Origin: Agrobacterium vitis
GTDB lineage: Bacteria; Pseudomonadota; Alphaproteobacteria; Rhizobiales; Rhizobiaceae
Assembly: GCF_014926405.1 (NCBI RefSeq)
Contig: NZ_JACXXJ020000005.1
Location: forward strand, 377,001-441,000
Length of the DNA: 64,000 nt
Direction: 5' to 3'
A model generated the notes under the pieces. That model had not been told where the DNA came from. It saw only the letters and a program-made list of their open reading frames with translations, and did not search any database. Positions 1 to 8,028 of this stretch are shown here, piece after piece; position 1 is the stretch's first letter, and the number at the start of each line of letters is the position of its first letter. A program made the position numbers and the translations under genes.

Positions 1-501
1 GGCTACACGCTGCTGGGCGCAACCTGGCTGGTGTTCAAGACGGTCGGGCCGCTGCGCGCCCAGGCACAACGCTATGCGCTTGCCGCCGCCGTGCTGACGG
101 TTGGGGCGATGGGCGTGTTCAGCCTGTGGACGCCGTGGTTGAAGCCGCATTATCTCGACCGCTGGTTCACCTTTCCGACGGCGGTGTTTTCCGTCATCGT
201 GCCAATTCTGGTGCTCGGCTGCCTCTATCTGGTGTTCAAGGGGCTGCGCGACGGTAAGGACTGGCTGCCCTTCGTGGCGTCGCTTGCGCTGTTCGTGCTT
301 GGCTATGTTGGTATCGGTATCAGTTTCTATCCCTATATCGTCCCCACCTCGGTGACGATCTGGGAAGCGGCGGCGCCCGATACCAGCCTGAAATTCCTAT
401 TGGTTGGTGCGGCTATCCTTGTGCCGATCATTCTGATTTATACGACCTATGCCTATTGGGTGTTCCGAGGCAAGATCGATCCGGAAGAAGGGTATCATTG
501 A
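1..501 (+). CDS. cydB: Cytochrome bd ubiquinol oxidase subunit II, C-terminal part
   Basis: Partial gene, open at the left edge; frame 1 reads from base 1 to TGA at 499-501. The visible 166 residues form about four hydrophobic membrane segments. The ending, with FYPYIVP followed by SVTIWEAAAPD and then a last helix with YAYWVFRGK, is characteristic of CydB, the quinol oxidase subunit that with CydA reduces oxygen in the inner membrane under low oxygen. The next gene, a one-helix small subunit, overlaps the stop codon (TGATG), as expected for a cyd operon. cydA would lie upstream, outside the window. Family assignment is firm; whether the enzyme is of the cyanide-insensitive (CioB) subtype cannot be told from this fragment. 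Confidence 0.9.
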   Translation, partial: GYTLLGATWLVFKTVGPLRAQAQRYALAAAVLTVGAMGVFSLWTPWLKPHYLDRWFTFPTAVFSVIVPILVLGCLYLVFKGLRDGKDWLPFVASLALFVLGYVGIGISFYPYIVPTSVTIWEAAAPDTSLKFLLVGAAILVPIILIYTTYAYWVFRGKIDPEEGYH

Positions 502-635
502 TGGCGCAAGACATTGGGACAGAACCGAAATCGCTGAAACAGAAGATCCTGTGGTTTGCGATTTTCTGGATTGTCGGCGTGGCGGTGGTGGGCGCGGTTG
601 CGGCCTCCATCCGGCTGGTGCTGATGCAATCATAA
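501..635 (+). CDS. CydX-like/DUF2474 small subunit of cytochrome bd oxidase
   Basis: A 44-residue ORF whose ATG (501-503) overlaps the cydB stop; AGAAGG lies about 9 bases upstream. It starts MAQDIGTEPK and has a single membrane helix (about residues 17-40), opening with LWFAIFWIVG and ending in a short basic/polar tail. Position, size and the K-x-x-L-W-F entry to the helix match the DUF2474 family found behind cydAB/cioAB, whose members, like CydX, are thought to stabilise the oxidase. The gene is short enough for automatic annotation to miss it. Function is inferred from position and family resemblance. Confidence 0.8.
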   Translation: MAQDIGTEPKSLKQKILWFAIFWIVGVAVVGAVAASIRLVLMQS

Positions 636-752
636 GGTTAGCCCGTTTTTTGCGATCCGGCCCTTAACATCAAGCAAGTCCATCGCCATATGGGCAAGGA
701 AGGCTCATTTGGGCGCAACAGCCCGAACGGGCAGGTTTGGAGAGAGGACGTC

Positions 753-1742
753 ATGGGAAGAGCAGGCAGGATCATCGGCATCGTGGCAATCGGAGTGGCA
801 GTAACCCTGTCAGCAGTCGATTTCGCGGAGGCCCGCCGGGCCGGAAGCTCCAGCAGTTTTGGCAGCCGTGGCGAGCGCACCTTTAGCGCGCCGCCCGCGA
901 CCAGCACGGCCCCAACGACGGCAGCCCCCATTCAGCGGAGCATGACGCCGAATACTGGCGCGACAACGCCCGGCATGCAGCAGCCCGCTTCGCGTGGCCT
1001 GTTCGGCGGCATGGCCGGTGGTTTGATGGGCGGCCTTTTGATGGGCGGTCTGTTCGGCATGTTGCTCGGCGGCGGGTTCGGCGGTGCGGCTGGCATGTTC
1101 GGCATGTTGTTCCAACTGCTGCTGATTGGCGGCTTGATCATGCTGGCCATGCGGTTCTTCAACCGCAATCGCACGGCATCCTCCTATGCCGGTCCGGCTT
1201 CGCGCAATGATATGTCGCAGCCGGGGAACGCTCCTCAAGGATCGCCTGGCGGTTTCGGTGGCTTCTCCATTCCGAAAATGGGTTCTGGCGCGGCGCTCGG
1301 TGCCACTCGTCCGGCCGTTGTTAAGGCCGGTACAGATGATGTCGGCATCGGCCCGAAGGATCTGGAGATTTTCGAGAGCCTGCTGAAAGACATGCAGAAG
1401 GCCTATGCAGAGGAAGATTATTCGGCGCTTCGCCGGATCACCACGCCGGAAGCCATGTCCTACCTTGCCGAAGAGCTTGGTGAACATGCGACCAAGGGTG
1501 TCAAGAACGAGGTGCGCGATGTGCACCTTCTGCAGGGCGATCTGGCCGAAGCCTGGCGCGAAGGCACGGTTGATTATGCCACGGTCGCCATGCGCTATGA
1601 AGCCATCGATGTGATGCGTGATCGCGCCACCGGCGCTGTGGTGGATGGTGATCCCGATCATCCGCAGCAGTCGGTGGAAGTCTGGACCTTCGTGCGCCGT
1701 CCCGGTTCGGGCTGGAGCATCTCGGCAATCCAGTCGGCCTGA
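753..1742 (+). CDS. Tim44-domain membrane protein
   Basis: 329 residues. ATG at 753 is preferred over an in-frame ATG 63 bases upstream because it follows AGAGAGGA and begins a clean signal sequence (MGRAGRIIGI, cleavage near FAEA-RR). Residues about 35-80 are Ser/Thr/Ala/Pro-rich, followed by a Gly/Met/Leu-rich stretch (about 85-150) that contains one or two membrane-compatible segments. The C-terminal 130 residues (from KDLEIFESLL to SGWSISAIQSA) have the Tim44-like fold seen in bacterial Tim44 proteins, whose role is poorly known. It ends just before a strong terminator, so it is probably a single-gene unit. Confidence 0.8.
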   Translation: MGRAGRIIGIVAIGVAVTLSAVDFAEARRAGSSSSFGSRGERTFSAPPATSTAPTTAAPIQRSMTPNTGATTPGMQQPASRGLFGGMAGGLMGGLLMGGLFGMLLGGGFGGAAGMFGMLFQLLLIGGLIMLAMRFFNRNRTASSYAGPASRNDMSQPGNAPQGSPGGFGGFSIPKMGSGAALGATRPAVVKAGTDDVGIGPKDLEIFESLLKDMQKAYAEEDYSALRRITTPEAMSYLAEELGEHATKGVKNEVRDVHLLQGDLAEAWREGTVDYATVAMRYEAIDVMRDRATGAVVDGDPDHPQQSVEVWTFVRRPGSGWSISAIQSA

Positions 1743-1781
1743 GACGAACGGACCAACAGTAAAAGCCAAGAGTTATGAGAG

Positions 1782-1809
1782 CCTCCGATCGCAAGATCGG
1801 GGGTTTTTT
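1782..1809 (+). terminator. Rho-independent terminator of the Tim44 gene
   Basis: Nine-pair stem (CCTCCGATC, GCAA loop, GATCGGGGG, one G-T pair) directly followed by six T residues, 40 bases after the stop codon. Confidence 0.9.
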
Positions 1810-1845
1810 CATGCGCCGTATTTGTGCGTCCGGCTCCTCCATTCA

Positions 1846-1887
1846 TACCAAGGCTCTGACATGCTGACGCATCTTCGAGACTTGGTA
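1846..1887. repeat. 42-bp mini copy of the TACCAAG palindromic element
   Basis: Begins TACCAAG and ends CTTGGTA; the last 25 bases closely match the right end of the 123-bp element at 12295-12417 (CATCTTCG then CTTGGTATTA). Flanks are TCA and TTA, so no exact target duplication remains. A copy of CAGTACACGACGC, also found at the composite repeats near 12.2 and 60.4 kb, lies nearby at 1918-1930. The rest of the gap up to 2281 holds the repeat pair at 2026-2184 and no gene. Confidence 0.7.
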
Positions 1888-2025
1888 TTAGAAGAGGATC
1901 GTGCCGGTTCCGATTGACAGTACACGACGCTATCGTTTTTATCCGTGGCTTACTCCTCTGGCTTGCTAGCGTTCGTCATGTAAAACGATTCACTGGATCG
2001 TTTCATCGGCTTTGCTAACCACTCC

Positions 2026-2184
2026 TTACCCCCTCATGGGGGAGATCGGTAAGAAGCACATACGGCATATCTTTTTAGCGACTGAATATGCTGGAAATAA
2101 CAAGGTTTCTGTAGGGTAAGTGGTTTCCACATATCGATCTCCCCCCATGAGGGGGAGATGCCCGGCAGGGTAGAGGGGGGTAAG
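2026..2184. repeat. RIME-like inverted repeat pair (type B)
   Basis: Two inverted copies built on CCCCCTCATGGGGGAGATCG and its complement (about 2026-2050 and 2134-2184), the right copy continuing with GCCCGGCAGGGTAGAGGGGGG. The same unit recurs at 24594-24777. Composition and arrangement match rhizobial intergenic mosaic elements; naming them RIME is from memory of the type. Confidence 0.7.
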
Positions 2185-2281
2185 CGGCATATAAAAATGT
2201 TTGCGTCGTGTTACTATTTTACCCGCATTGCGGCCCCAGACCGTATTCTCTTCAGAACACTTGCTGATGTAACGCCAAGCC

Positions 2282-2857
2282 TCACGGGCAGCGGCGCAGC
2301 TGCTGCTCGTAAACGGCGGTGATGGCGGCGAAGCGCTTGGCACCGGCCAAAGCCTCCGGGCGGGCGCGGTAAGCGCCTCGGCGGTAGCCGTCCTGGCCGG
2401 AATGGTAGGCCAGATAGATGTTGTAGGGACTGCTGAAGGGGATGCCGTTACGCAGGTGGCTCTGATAGTGATACCAGCCGATGAAGCGGACGGCGTCGCC
2501 GAAATTGGTGCGCCGGGCAAGGTAACGACCCGTTTCACGCTGATAGCGGTCCCAGGTGCCGTCAAGCGCCTGCGAATAGCCATAGGCCGTCGAGACGCGC
2601 TTCCACGGAATGAAGCCGAGAATATAGCGTCTGGGTGGCCGGGCACGGGCGCGGAAGCTGGATTCGGTATAGATGGTCGCCAGCAGGATTGGCACCGGAA
2701 CGCCGTATTCGCGCTCCACCGAGCGGGCGGCGCGTTTCCAGTTTTCAAAGGCCCCGTCCTTCTGCTCGAAGATCGCGCAGGCATTGCGGATCTGGCTGGG
2801 CGGCCGAGCGCAGCTTGCCAAAGCCAGCAAGAGGGCGATGATGAGGATTCTACGCAT
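2282..2857 (-). CDS. Lytic-transglycosylase-like lipoprotein
   Basis: 191 residues. The ATG at 2857 follows AGAGG and gives a short lipoprotein signal ending in the lipobox LASC (Cys16), so the protein is probably a lipid-anchored envelope protein; an upstream in-frame ATG lacks this logic. The domain shows hallmarks of the SLT/lysozyme-like fold: the catalytic Glu in YTESSF (about residue 65), AYGYSQ about 22 residues later, and an aromatic IGWYHYQ region followed by YNIYLAYHSGQDGY. Such enzymes cleave peptidoglycan non-hydrolytically to 1,6-anhydromuropeptides. It stands alone, so no process can be assigned. Confidence 0.75.
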   Translation of the reverse strand: MRRILIIALLLALASCARPPSQIRNACAIFEQKDGAFENWKRAARSVEREYGVPVPILLATIYTESSFRARARPPRRYILGFIPWKRVSTAYGYSQALDGTWDRYQRETGRYLARRTNFGDAVRFIGWYHYQSHLRNGIPFSSPYNIYLAYHSGQDGYRRGAYRARPEALAGAKRFAAITAVYEQQLRRCP

Positions 2858-3108
2858 TACAATAATACCTCTTCTATCACCCCTCATCATATTCGCTAAA
2901 ATTTAACGAAAAGTTTTCATTTCATTTACCGTTGATAGCCATGGGTTTTGGCCTGCAACCATTGCTGTTGCAGCATGAGACAGTCGGTCTCTTCTCTTTA
3001 ATATTTCGTTAACACTTCGATCACTAAAGCTTGCGGCAACAACCACGCTGCCCGTCTTGCAGACGGTGCGAGGACGCGGCACAAAACGACTGGGCCGGAT
3101 TATTTCGC

Positions 3109-3130
3109 CTTAAATCAATCCTGATTTAAG
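3109..3130. repeat. Small palindrome related to the 48.4/60.6 kb hairpin family
   Basis: CTTAAATCA, a 4-base loop, then TGATTTAAG. The right flank (ATGATGCGGTAG) resembles the outer part of the longer hairpins at 48411 and 60647. It lies in the 312-base gap before the next gene, about 40 bases before its start codon, and may be a degenerate repeat or part of the leader. Confidence 0.4.
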
Positions 3131-3169
3131 AAATGATGCGGTAGGATGGGTTTGACGAGGTAAACGGCT

Positions 3170-3895
3170 ATGAAAACCACAGATGACCAATGTCCCGGCA
3201 AGGGTAGTGCCCCTGCCGCAAATCTAAGCTTGCGACGGATCGGAACGCTCTTGTCGATGCTTGGCGTCGCCTTGGTGGCGTCTTCCTGCGTGGCTGGTAT
3301 CGATCCCAACTCAACAGGATCGATTTCCAAGAAGAAGCCGCTGGCGGCAAAGACGCAGGCTGTGGAAAAGGGCGCGCCCGAAGTGGCGATGCTGAAACTC
3401 TCTGGCCTGACGGCACCGATCACGGGCAATCGTCATCGCGTCGAACCGGCTTCGGCTTTTCAGACCCTGCTATACCCGACCGCCGGCAAGCTTGGCGAGA
3501 ACAGCCTGGCAATCGAGATCGGCCTTGCCGACAGCGACCGCTTTCGCCAGATGGCGATGACCGATGAAGCGCCAGCGTCGATCAAGAAACTGTTTCCCGG
3601 AGTCAAAATGGTGACCGACACCGCCATTCATCAGAACGGCTATGGGCAATTCGGGGTTGCCACCGGCACGCTCGGCAAAAGCGGCGGCGCCTGCGTTTAT
3701 GCCTGGCAGGCGGTGAAGGACCCGCGTGCCTTCAAGACCGCGGTCAGTCTGTCCGACAAGTCCGAACTGGAACTGCCGGTGCGGGTCACGCTCCGCTATT
3801 GCGACGCCAAGGCGAGGCCTGAACAGTTGGTCGATCTGATGCGGACACTGTCGATCCGCTCGGTTACCAGCCGTAACCTCGATCTTTTGAGATAA
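3170..3895 (+). CDS. Predicted envelope lipoprotein, possibly BcsN-like
   Basis: 241 residues; ATG preceded by GACGAGGT. After a long polar N-terminus (about 20 residues) comes a hydrophobic stretch ending in a lipobox-like VASSC (Cys40), then a low-complexity linker and a globular part with GGACVYAWQAVKD (near 180) and RYCDAKARPEQLVDLM near the C-terminus. The overall plan (lipobox, Cys in a CVYAWQ strand, second Cys in RYCDA) reminds me of BcsN, a rhizobial cellulose-biosynthesis lipoprotein, but no cellulose synthase gene is nearby and I hold this only as a possibility. The two Cys may form a disulfide. A hairpin follows directly after the stop. Confidence 0.55.
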   Translation: MKTTDDQCPGKGSAPAANLSLRRIGTLLSMLGVALVASSCVAGIDPNSTGSISKKKPLAAKTQAVEKGAPEVAMLKLSGLTAPITGNRHRVEPASAFQTLLYPTAGKLGENSLAIEIGLADSDRFRQMAMTDEAPASIKKLFPGVKMVTDTAIHQNGYGQFGVATGTLGKSGGACVYAWQAVKDPRAFKTAVSLSDKSELELPVRVTLRYCDAKARPEQLVDLMRTLSIRSVTSRNLDLLR

Positions 3896-3899
3896 GAGG

Positions 3900-3925
3900 G
3901 TCGGCAATGTTTACCCATTGCCGAC
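3900..3925 (+). terminator. Hairpin after the lipoprotein gene
   Basis: Ten-pair perfect stem (GTCGGCAATG / CATTGCCGAC) with a 6-base loop starting 5 bases after the stop. There is no T run, so it may act as an mRNA 3'-end stabiliser or weak terminator. Confidence 0.55.
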
Positions 3926-3960
3926 TCCCCAGCTCAAATCTGGATTAAGTGTTTCGAAAT

Positions 3961-3990
3961 TGCCGCAAGACGCAACGTTGTCTTGCGGCA
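3961..3990 (-). terminator. Hairpin at the 3' end of the 106-aa orphan gene
   Basis: Eleven-pair stem (TGCCGCAAGAC / GTCTTGCGGCA) located 13 bases past the stop of the leftward gene; on the minus strand it is followed by ATTT only, so termination strength is uncertain. Confidence 0.5.
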
Positions 3991-4002
3991 GCCTGATCTT
4001 GA

Positions 4003-4323
4003 TCAGTGCAGGTTCTCGGGTTCTTCCGAAATGTCGGCACCTGCTACGGCCAAAGGCTGCTGTGGTCCGGGAAACTTGTGTGATACGCCGTCCACACGCA
4101 CTTCGTTATTCTCGACAACAATATTGCTGGTTGCCCAGACCAGATATGATCCGGTTTTTCCATTTGACTCGATGAAAAGAACGAAGCCGCGCTTGTCGGA
4201 ACGTCCCCAGCTATCGGTCTTGCCGGGCGAGATTTCATAAGGGTTTGTTGAGCCTTCACTCCCCCAATGATTGATAGAAGCCTGGATTTTGAAATTCGAT
4301 GCGTTAAACACAGTGATTGCCAT
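4003..4323 (-). CDS. Orphan 106-residue protein of unknown function
   Basis: The open frame extends upstream, but ATG at 4323 is chosen because it follows a near-perfect ribosome site (AGGGAGGAAATA). The product starts MAITVFNASNFKIQ and shows alternating hydrophobic/polar residues consistent with an all-beta fold: INHWGSEG, ISPGKTDSWGRSDKRGFVLFI, SYLVWATSNIVVEN, then an acidic tail. There is no signal peptide or Cys. The WGRSD turn and overall beta pattern loosely recall aegerolysin-type small beta-sandwich proteins, but the protein is shorter and this is only an impression. Flanked by hairpins and monocistronic, it looks like an accessory gene. Confidence 0.65.
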   Translation of the reverse strand: MAITVFNASNFKIQASINHWGSEGSTNPYEISPGKTDSWGRSDKRGFVLFIESNGKTGSYLVWATSNIVVENNEVRVDGVSHKFPGPQQPLAVAGADISEEPENLH

Positions 4324-4415
4324 TATTTCCTCCCTGAAAAGCAACGTTTTCTGTTGCGAGAGCAGTGATAATTCAGGTTTGGTTTTGCAATCAATGAGAG
4401 AAGTCAATCGACCCA

Positions 4416-4438
4416 AATTTCGCCGATAGGGCGAAATT
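4416..4438. other. Inverted repeat upstream of the orphan gene
   Basis: AATTTCGCC and GGCGAAATT, 5-base loop, about 95 bases upstream of the 4323 start and 100 bases past the receptor stop. It could be a terminator stem for the leftward receptor gene or an operator; no T run is seen on the minus strand. Confidence 0.4.
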
Positions 4439-4539
4439 CGATTGTGTTGATGGCAGACGGATGTCAGCACGAAGACGCTCATATGATCGCCCATGCCAGC
4501 ACCTTTCGCCTGCCGAACGCGCTGGCATGATGTCTGACC

Positions 4540-6765
4540 TTACCAGCTTTTCGAAATCTTCAGCGTCACCGTGCGGCCTTCGCCATAGCCGCAGGTCAGC
4601 GTGCCCTGGCAACCGGAGACATATTGCTTGTCGAACAGGTTGGTGACGGAGAGCGCCGCACCCCAGTCGTCCTTCTTGTAACGAATGGCGGCATCGAACA
4701 GCACGGCATCAGGTACTTTTTTGGTATTGGCGTAATCGGCCCAGCTTTCGCCCTGATAGCGAATGCCACCACCCAGGCTGAAGCCTTCGAGTTTTCCGGC
4801 CATAACCGTGGTTGGGATCGCGTAATCCAGCCAGGCGGATGCCAGCATCTTTGGCACGAGATAGGGTGAATTGCCGATCAGCGATGAGTCGGCGTGTTCG
4901 AGAATCTCCAGATCCTGATAGGTGAAGGAGGCCAGCGCCTTCCAATCGGCATTTAGCTCCACCTTGCCTTCCAGTTCGAAGCCGCGCGAGCGCACCTCGC
5001 CGATCTGGGTGGAGAGAAAGGTGAGCGGATCGGTCACGGTCCAGTTCTTCTTGTCAATCTGGAAGACCGAGGCGGTGATCATGCCCGGAAAGAAGCTGGG
5101 TTCGTATTTGACGCCCGCTTCATACTGCTCGCCTTTTTCCGCCTTCAGTGGATCGCCCTGGGTGACACCGATCTGCGGATTGAAGAAACTGGCGACACTG
5201 ACATAGGGCGTCAAGCCATTGTCGAATTGATAGGCGAGACCCGCCCGGCCGCTGGCCGCACTCTCATTGCTGTCATAGTCGGCATTGCTGGCGGTACGGT
5301 CGTTGGACGTGGTGTAGACATAGTCGTAACGGCCATTCAGCGTGGCGATAAAGCCGCCGCCGAAATGGATCTGGTCTTGCACATAGCCGCCGATCTGGTT
5401 CTGGCGCAGGATCTGGTTGAGATAGACCGAATTGGCAGGCTGGGTGGTGCCATAGACCGGATCGGTGGCGCTGATCGGCGTGTCGGTGGTGCTGGCCTGC
5501 ACCTGATCGAGCTGGTAGAATTTGTAATCGACGCCTAGCGTTACGTCATGCTTCAGTGCGCCAGTCTCGACCTCGCCGTTCAGGTGATTGTCGATGGCGA
5601 AGGAATTCACCTCTGTATGGTGGTTGAAGCCGAGTCGCGTCAGGTAGGCATCGCTGCTTGTTGGTTCCGAGAGATAATTGCTGCCGGTGGCCGGATCGTA
5701 ATAGCCATAGGTATAGGGCGTGTTCTCGGCCTTGTTGAGGTAGGAATAACGGGCGGTTTGCGAAAACGTCCAGCCGTTTTCCAGTTCGTGGCTGAAATCC
5801 GTACCCACCATGGTCTGGCGCGAATAGCTGTAGTCGCTCCCCGGCTCGCCGTAATAGGCATCCCGGTCGATCCGTCCGAAGGAGGCTTTCTCCACCGTGC
5901 CGACATAGGGCAGGAAGCCGTTGGTGCCGGAGGTCTGGTCGAGATAGGAATAATAGGCATAGACATTCAGCTTGGTGCCGTCATCGGGAGCCCAGGTAAT
6001 TTGCGGCATGATCACGCCGCGGAAATCATGGGCGTAATCGGCAGCCTTGTCGCCACCGGCGATCTTGCCGGTGACCCGGTAGCTGACATCGCTGTCCTTG
6101 ACCGTATCGCCGGTATCGAAGGTCAGGAAGGCATTGCCATAATTGTTGATACCAACTTCGGTGGTAAGAAATTTCTCACCCGTCGGACGCTTGCCGACCA
6201 TATTGACGAGCCCGCCCGGATTGGAGCCGCCATAGAGAACCGAGGCCGGGCCTTTCAGCACTTCCACCCGCTCCAGCACGACAGGGTCCACCAGAAACCC
6301 GCCGAAACCGTAGCTCCACAGGTTCAACCCGTCGAGGAAGCTGCCGGTCTGGGTGGCCTCGAATCCACGGATATACATCCAGTTGGTGTCGCCATCGGCA
6401 CCGAATGGCTGGGTATAGACGCCGGATGTATAGCGCAGCGCCTCATCAACCTTGTTGGTGACGCCGCGATCCGCCATTTCGGCGGTGCCAATCACCGAGA
6501 CCGATTGCGGCACTTGCGTGATCGGCGTATCGGATTTGGAGCCTGTCGAGGTGCGCTTGGCGACATAGCCATCAACCGGGCCAGTTGCGGTTTCGCTCTT
6601 GCCTTCGACGGTGATGGTCGACAATTGCGTGGTGGCGTCCTGCGCATGGACAAGGCCCGGCAGGCATAGCGTCTGTAGGGCAATCCCTGCCAGCAAGGCG
6701 GCGCGATGCCGGTTTGAGCGATCTTGCCCATCTGTTTTCCGTGCCTGAACCAATGCCGTCCCCAT
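4540..6765 (-). CDS. TonB-dependent siderophore receptor (FhuA/FoxA-like)
   Basis: 741 residues, the usual size for this family. A signal peptide ends near LPGLVHAQ, then a TonB-box-like STITVEGK. The plug (about 70-200) contains ITQVPQSVSVI, the IRGF motif and VLERVEVLKGPASVLYGGSNPGG with VNMVGKRP, all typical of ferric-hydroxamate receptors. The rest is a 22-strand beta-barrel ending in YGEGRTVTLKISKSW, with a terminal aromatic residue as required for outer-membrane assembly. A CQGTLTCG pair near the end may form a disulfide. Next to an AraC regulator and fhuCDB, it probably imports a ferric hydroxamate such as ferrichrome or ferrioxamine; the exact ligand is unknown. Confidence 0.9.
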   Translation of the reverse strand: MGTALVQARKTDGQDRSNRHRAALLAGIALQTLCLPGLVHAQDATTQLSTITVEGKSETATGPVDGYVAKRTSTGSKSDTPITQVPQSVSVIGTAEMADRGVTNKVDEALRYTSGVYTQPFGADGDTNWMYIRGFEATQTGSFLDGLNLWSYGFGGFLVDPVVLERVEVLKGPASVLYGGSNPGGLVNMVGKRPTGEKFLTTEVGINNYGNAFLTFDTGDTVKDSDVSYRVTGKIAGGDKAADYAHDFRGVIMPQITWAPDDGTKLNVYAYYSYLDQTSGTNGFLPYVGTVEKASFGRIDRDAYYGEPGSDYSYSRQTMVGTDFSHELENGWTFSQTARYSYLNKAENTPYTYGYYDPATGSNYLSEPTSSDAYLTRLGFNHHTEVNSFAIDNHLNGEVETGALKHDVTLGVDYKFYQLDQVQASTTDTPISATDPVYGTTQPANSVYLNQILRQNQIGGYVQDQIHFGGGFIATLNGRYDYVYTTSNDRTASNADYDSNESAASGRAGLAYQFDNGLTPYVSVASFFNPQIGVTQGDPLKAEKGEQYEAGVKYEPSFFPGMITASVFQIDKKNWTVTDPLTFLSTQIGEVRSRGFELEGKVELNADWKALASFTYQDLEILEHADSSLIGNSPYLVPKMLASAWLDYAIPTTVMAGKLEGFSLGGGIRYQGESWADYANTKKVPDAVLFDAAIRYKKDDWGAALSVTNLFDKQYVSGCQGTLTCGYGEGRTVTLKISKSW

Positions 6766-6796
6766 GTCATCACCCCATTGCCAATGCCCCGCCGGG

Positions 6797-6829
6797 CATG
6801 AATTTCAAATGATGACTGATTAATTCATG
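6797..6829. promoter_or_regulatory. Candidate operator upstream of the siderophore receptor
   Basis: Perfect 8-base arms CATGAATT and AATTCATG separated by 17 bases, 32-64 bases upstream of the receptor start, in the 195-base gap between it and the AraC gene. Suitable in form for a dimeric or AraC-type activator or an iron regulator; not a clear match to an Irr or RirA box that I know. Confidence 0.4.
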
Positions 6830-6960
6830 TATTTCTGTCGTGCTTGTCTGAAGCATGGAAGGCTTGAACGGATTTGGGCAAACCGTGTCCCGCCGCACAG
6901 AATTTTAACGGGTATTGCACAGCGATTGCCGAACCGGGCAGGGTGAACTCCCCAGCCAAC

Positions 6961-7860
6961 TCAATTGAGCCGGACCCGTCGCCATTCGGACGGCGACAGA
7001 CCGACGGCGCGGCGAAAGCTGCGGGCAAAATGGGCGGCATCGGCAAAGCCGGTTTCAGCCGCGATCACCGTCAGCGGCACGGCGGGGTCGCGCAACCGTT
7101 GTTTGACCGTTTCAATCCGCGCCTTCATTTGCCATTGATGCGGCGATAGGCCGGTTGACGCCTTGAAGGCGTGGCTGAAATAGGTGGGTGACAGGCCCGC
7201 CAATCCGGCCAATTCCTCCAGCCGGATGGTGCGCAGGCAATGGGCTTCGATGAAATCGCAGACCCGTCGGAGCTGCCAGGCGGCCAGCTTGCTGCGTTTG
7301 CGGTTGGGCATTTGGTGTGCAGGGGTGGGGCGAATGTTCAGCACATCAATCAGCAGCGCGCTGACCAGGCCATCGCCATAGAGGTCATGCAGCGGCTGCG
7401 GATTGGCGACATCGGCAGCGATCAGTTCGGCCAGCGCCAGCAGCCGGGGATCATCAAGCAGGTAGCGCGGCTGGTGCAATGCCGCCAGCCCGGCATCCTC
7501 GCCCAACCGGTGCCGCAAGATATCGGCATCGAAATGCAGATCCAGATGCCGCAGGCTTTTGACCCCGGTGATTGCGGTCGATAGTTCCAGCCCGGCGGGA
7601 ATGAAATGGGCGGCTCTGGCCATCGCGCCTGAAATCCGCCTGCCACTGCCTTCGGCCATGCTGAGGTCGGCCCCATCCTCGCCTGCGGCGTCCAAAAGAA
7701 TGAATAAGCGCGGATCGTTGCTGACATAATGGCCACCCGCATCGTTTTGGCAATCCACTGACCAGAGATCGGCGACCATGCCGTTCCAATAGCGCCGGTG
7801 CAGGCCGGAGGCGACGGACAGTCCGTCGATCTTGCTGGTCATGCGGGGCAGGTAGGACAT
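6961..7860 (-). CDS. AraC-family regulator of siderophore uptake
   Basis: About 299 residues from the chosen ATG (7860); the frame continues upstream to a TTG at 7932 and neither start has a good ribosome site, so the N-terminus is uncertain. The N-terminal 200 residues are a ligand-sensing region; the last 100 hold two helix-turn-helix motifs (LEELAGLAGLSPTYFSHAFK and the second with AAETGFADAAHFARSFRRAVG) ending in GLSPSEWRRVR, the standard AraC signature. It lies between the receptor and the divergent fhuC. AraC regulators such as FoxR or PchR switch on receptors when the cognate ferric siderophore is sensed; a similar role is inferred here. Confidence 0.85.
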   Translation of the reverse strand: MSYLPRMTSKIDGLSVASGLHRRYWNGMVADLWSVDCQNDAGGHYVSNDPRLFILLDAAGEDGADLSMAEGSGRRISGAMARAAHFIPAGLELSTAITGVKSLRHLDLHFDADILRHRLGEDAGLAALHQPRYLLDDPRLLALAELIAADVANPQPLHDLYGDGLVSALLIDVLNIRPTPAHQMPNRKRSKLAAWQLRRVCDFIEAHCLRTIRLEELAGLAGLSPTYFSHAFKASTGLSPHQWQMKARIETVKQRLRDPAVPLTVIAAETGFADAAHFARSFRRAVGLSPSEWRRVRLN

Positions 7861-8028
7861 TGGCCAATCCGGGACAAGTGAGGTGCAGGCGATGGGCAAA
7901 ACAGAGTTGAAAACACACTTGCGAAGCGGCAAGACTGTGTATAGTTGATTTTTATTATCATGTTTTATCCGCCCAGTTCAAGCTTGGTGGGGTCAAGCTG
8001 AGTGGCACTGTGTATTAGAGGATCTTTG

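Noticed and set aside
3170..3895. Firm naming of the lipoprotein as BcsN
   Set aside because: Resemblance is from memory and partial, and no cellulose synthesis gene is in reach; kept only as a possibility.
5548..6669. 373-residue open frame opposite the siderophore receptor
   Set aside because: It is a shadow of the receptor gene: low-complexity Gly/Ile/Val composition without any domain, fully inside a well-supported gene on the other strand.
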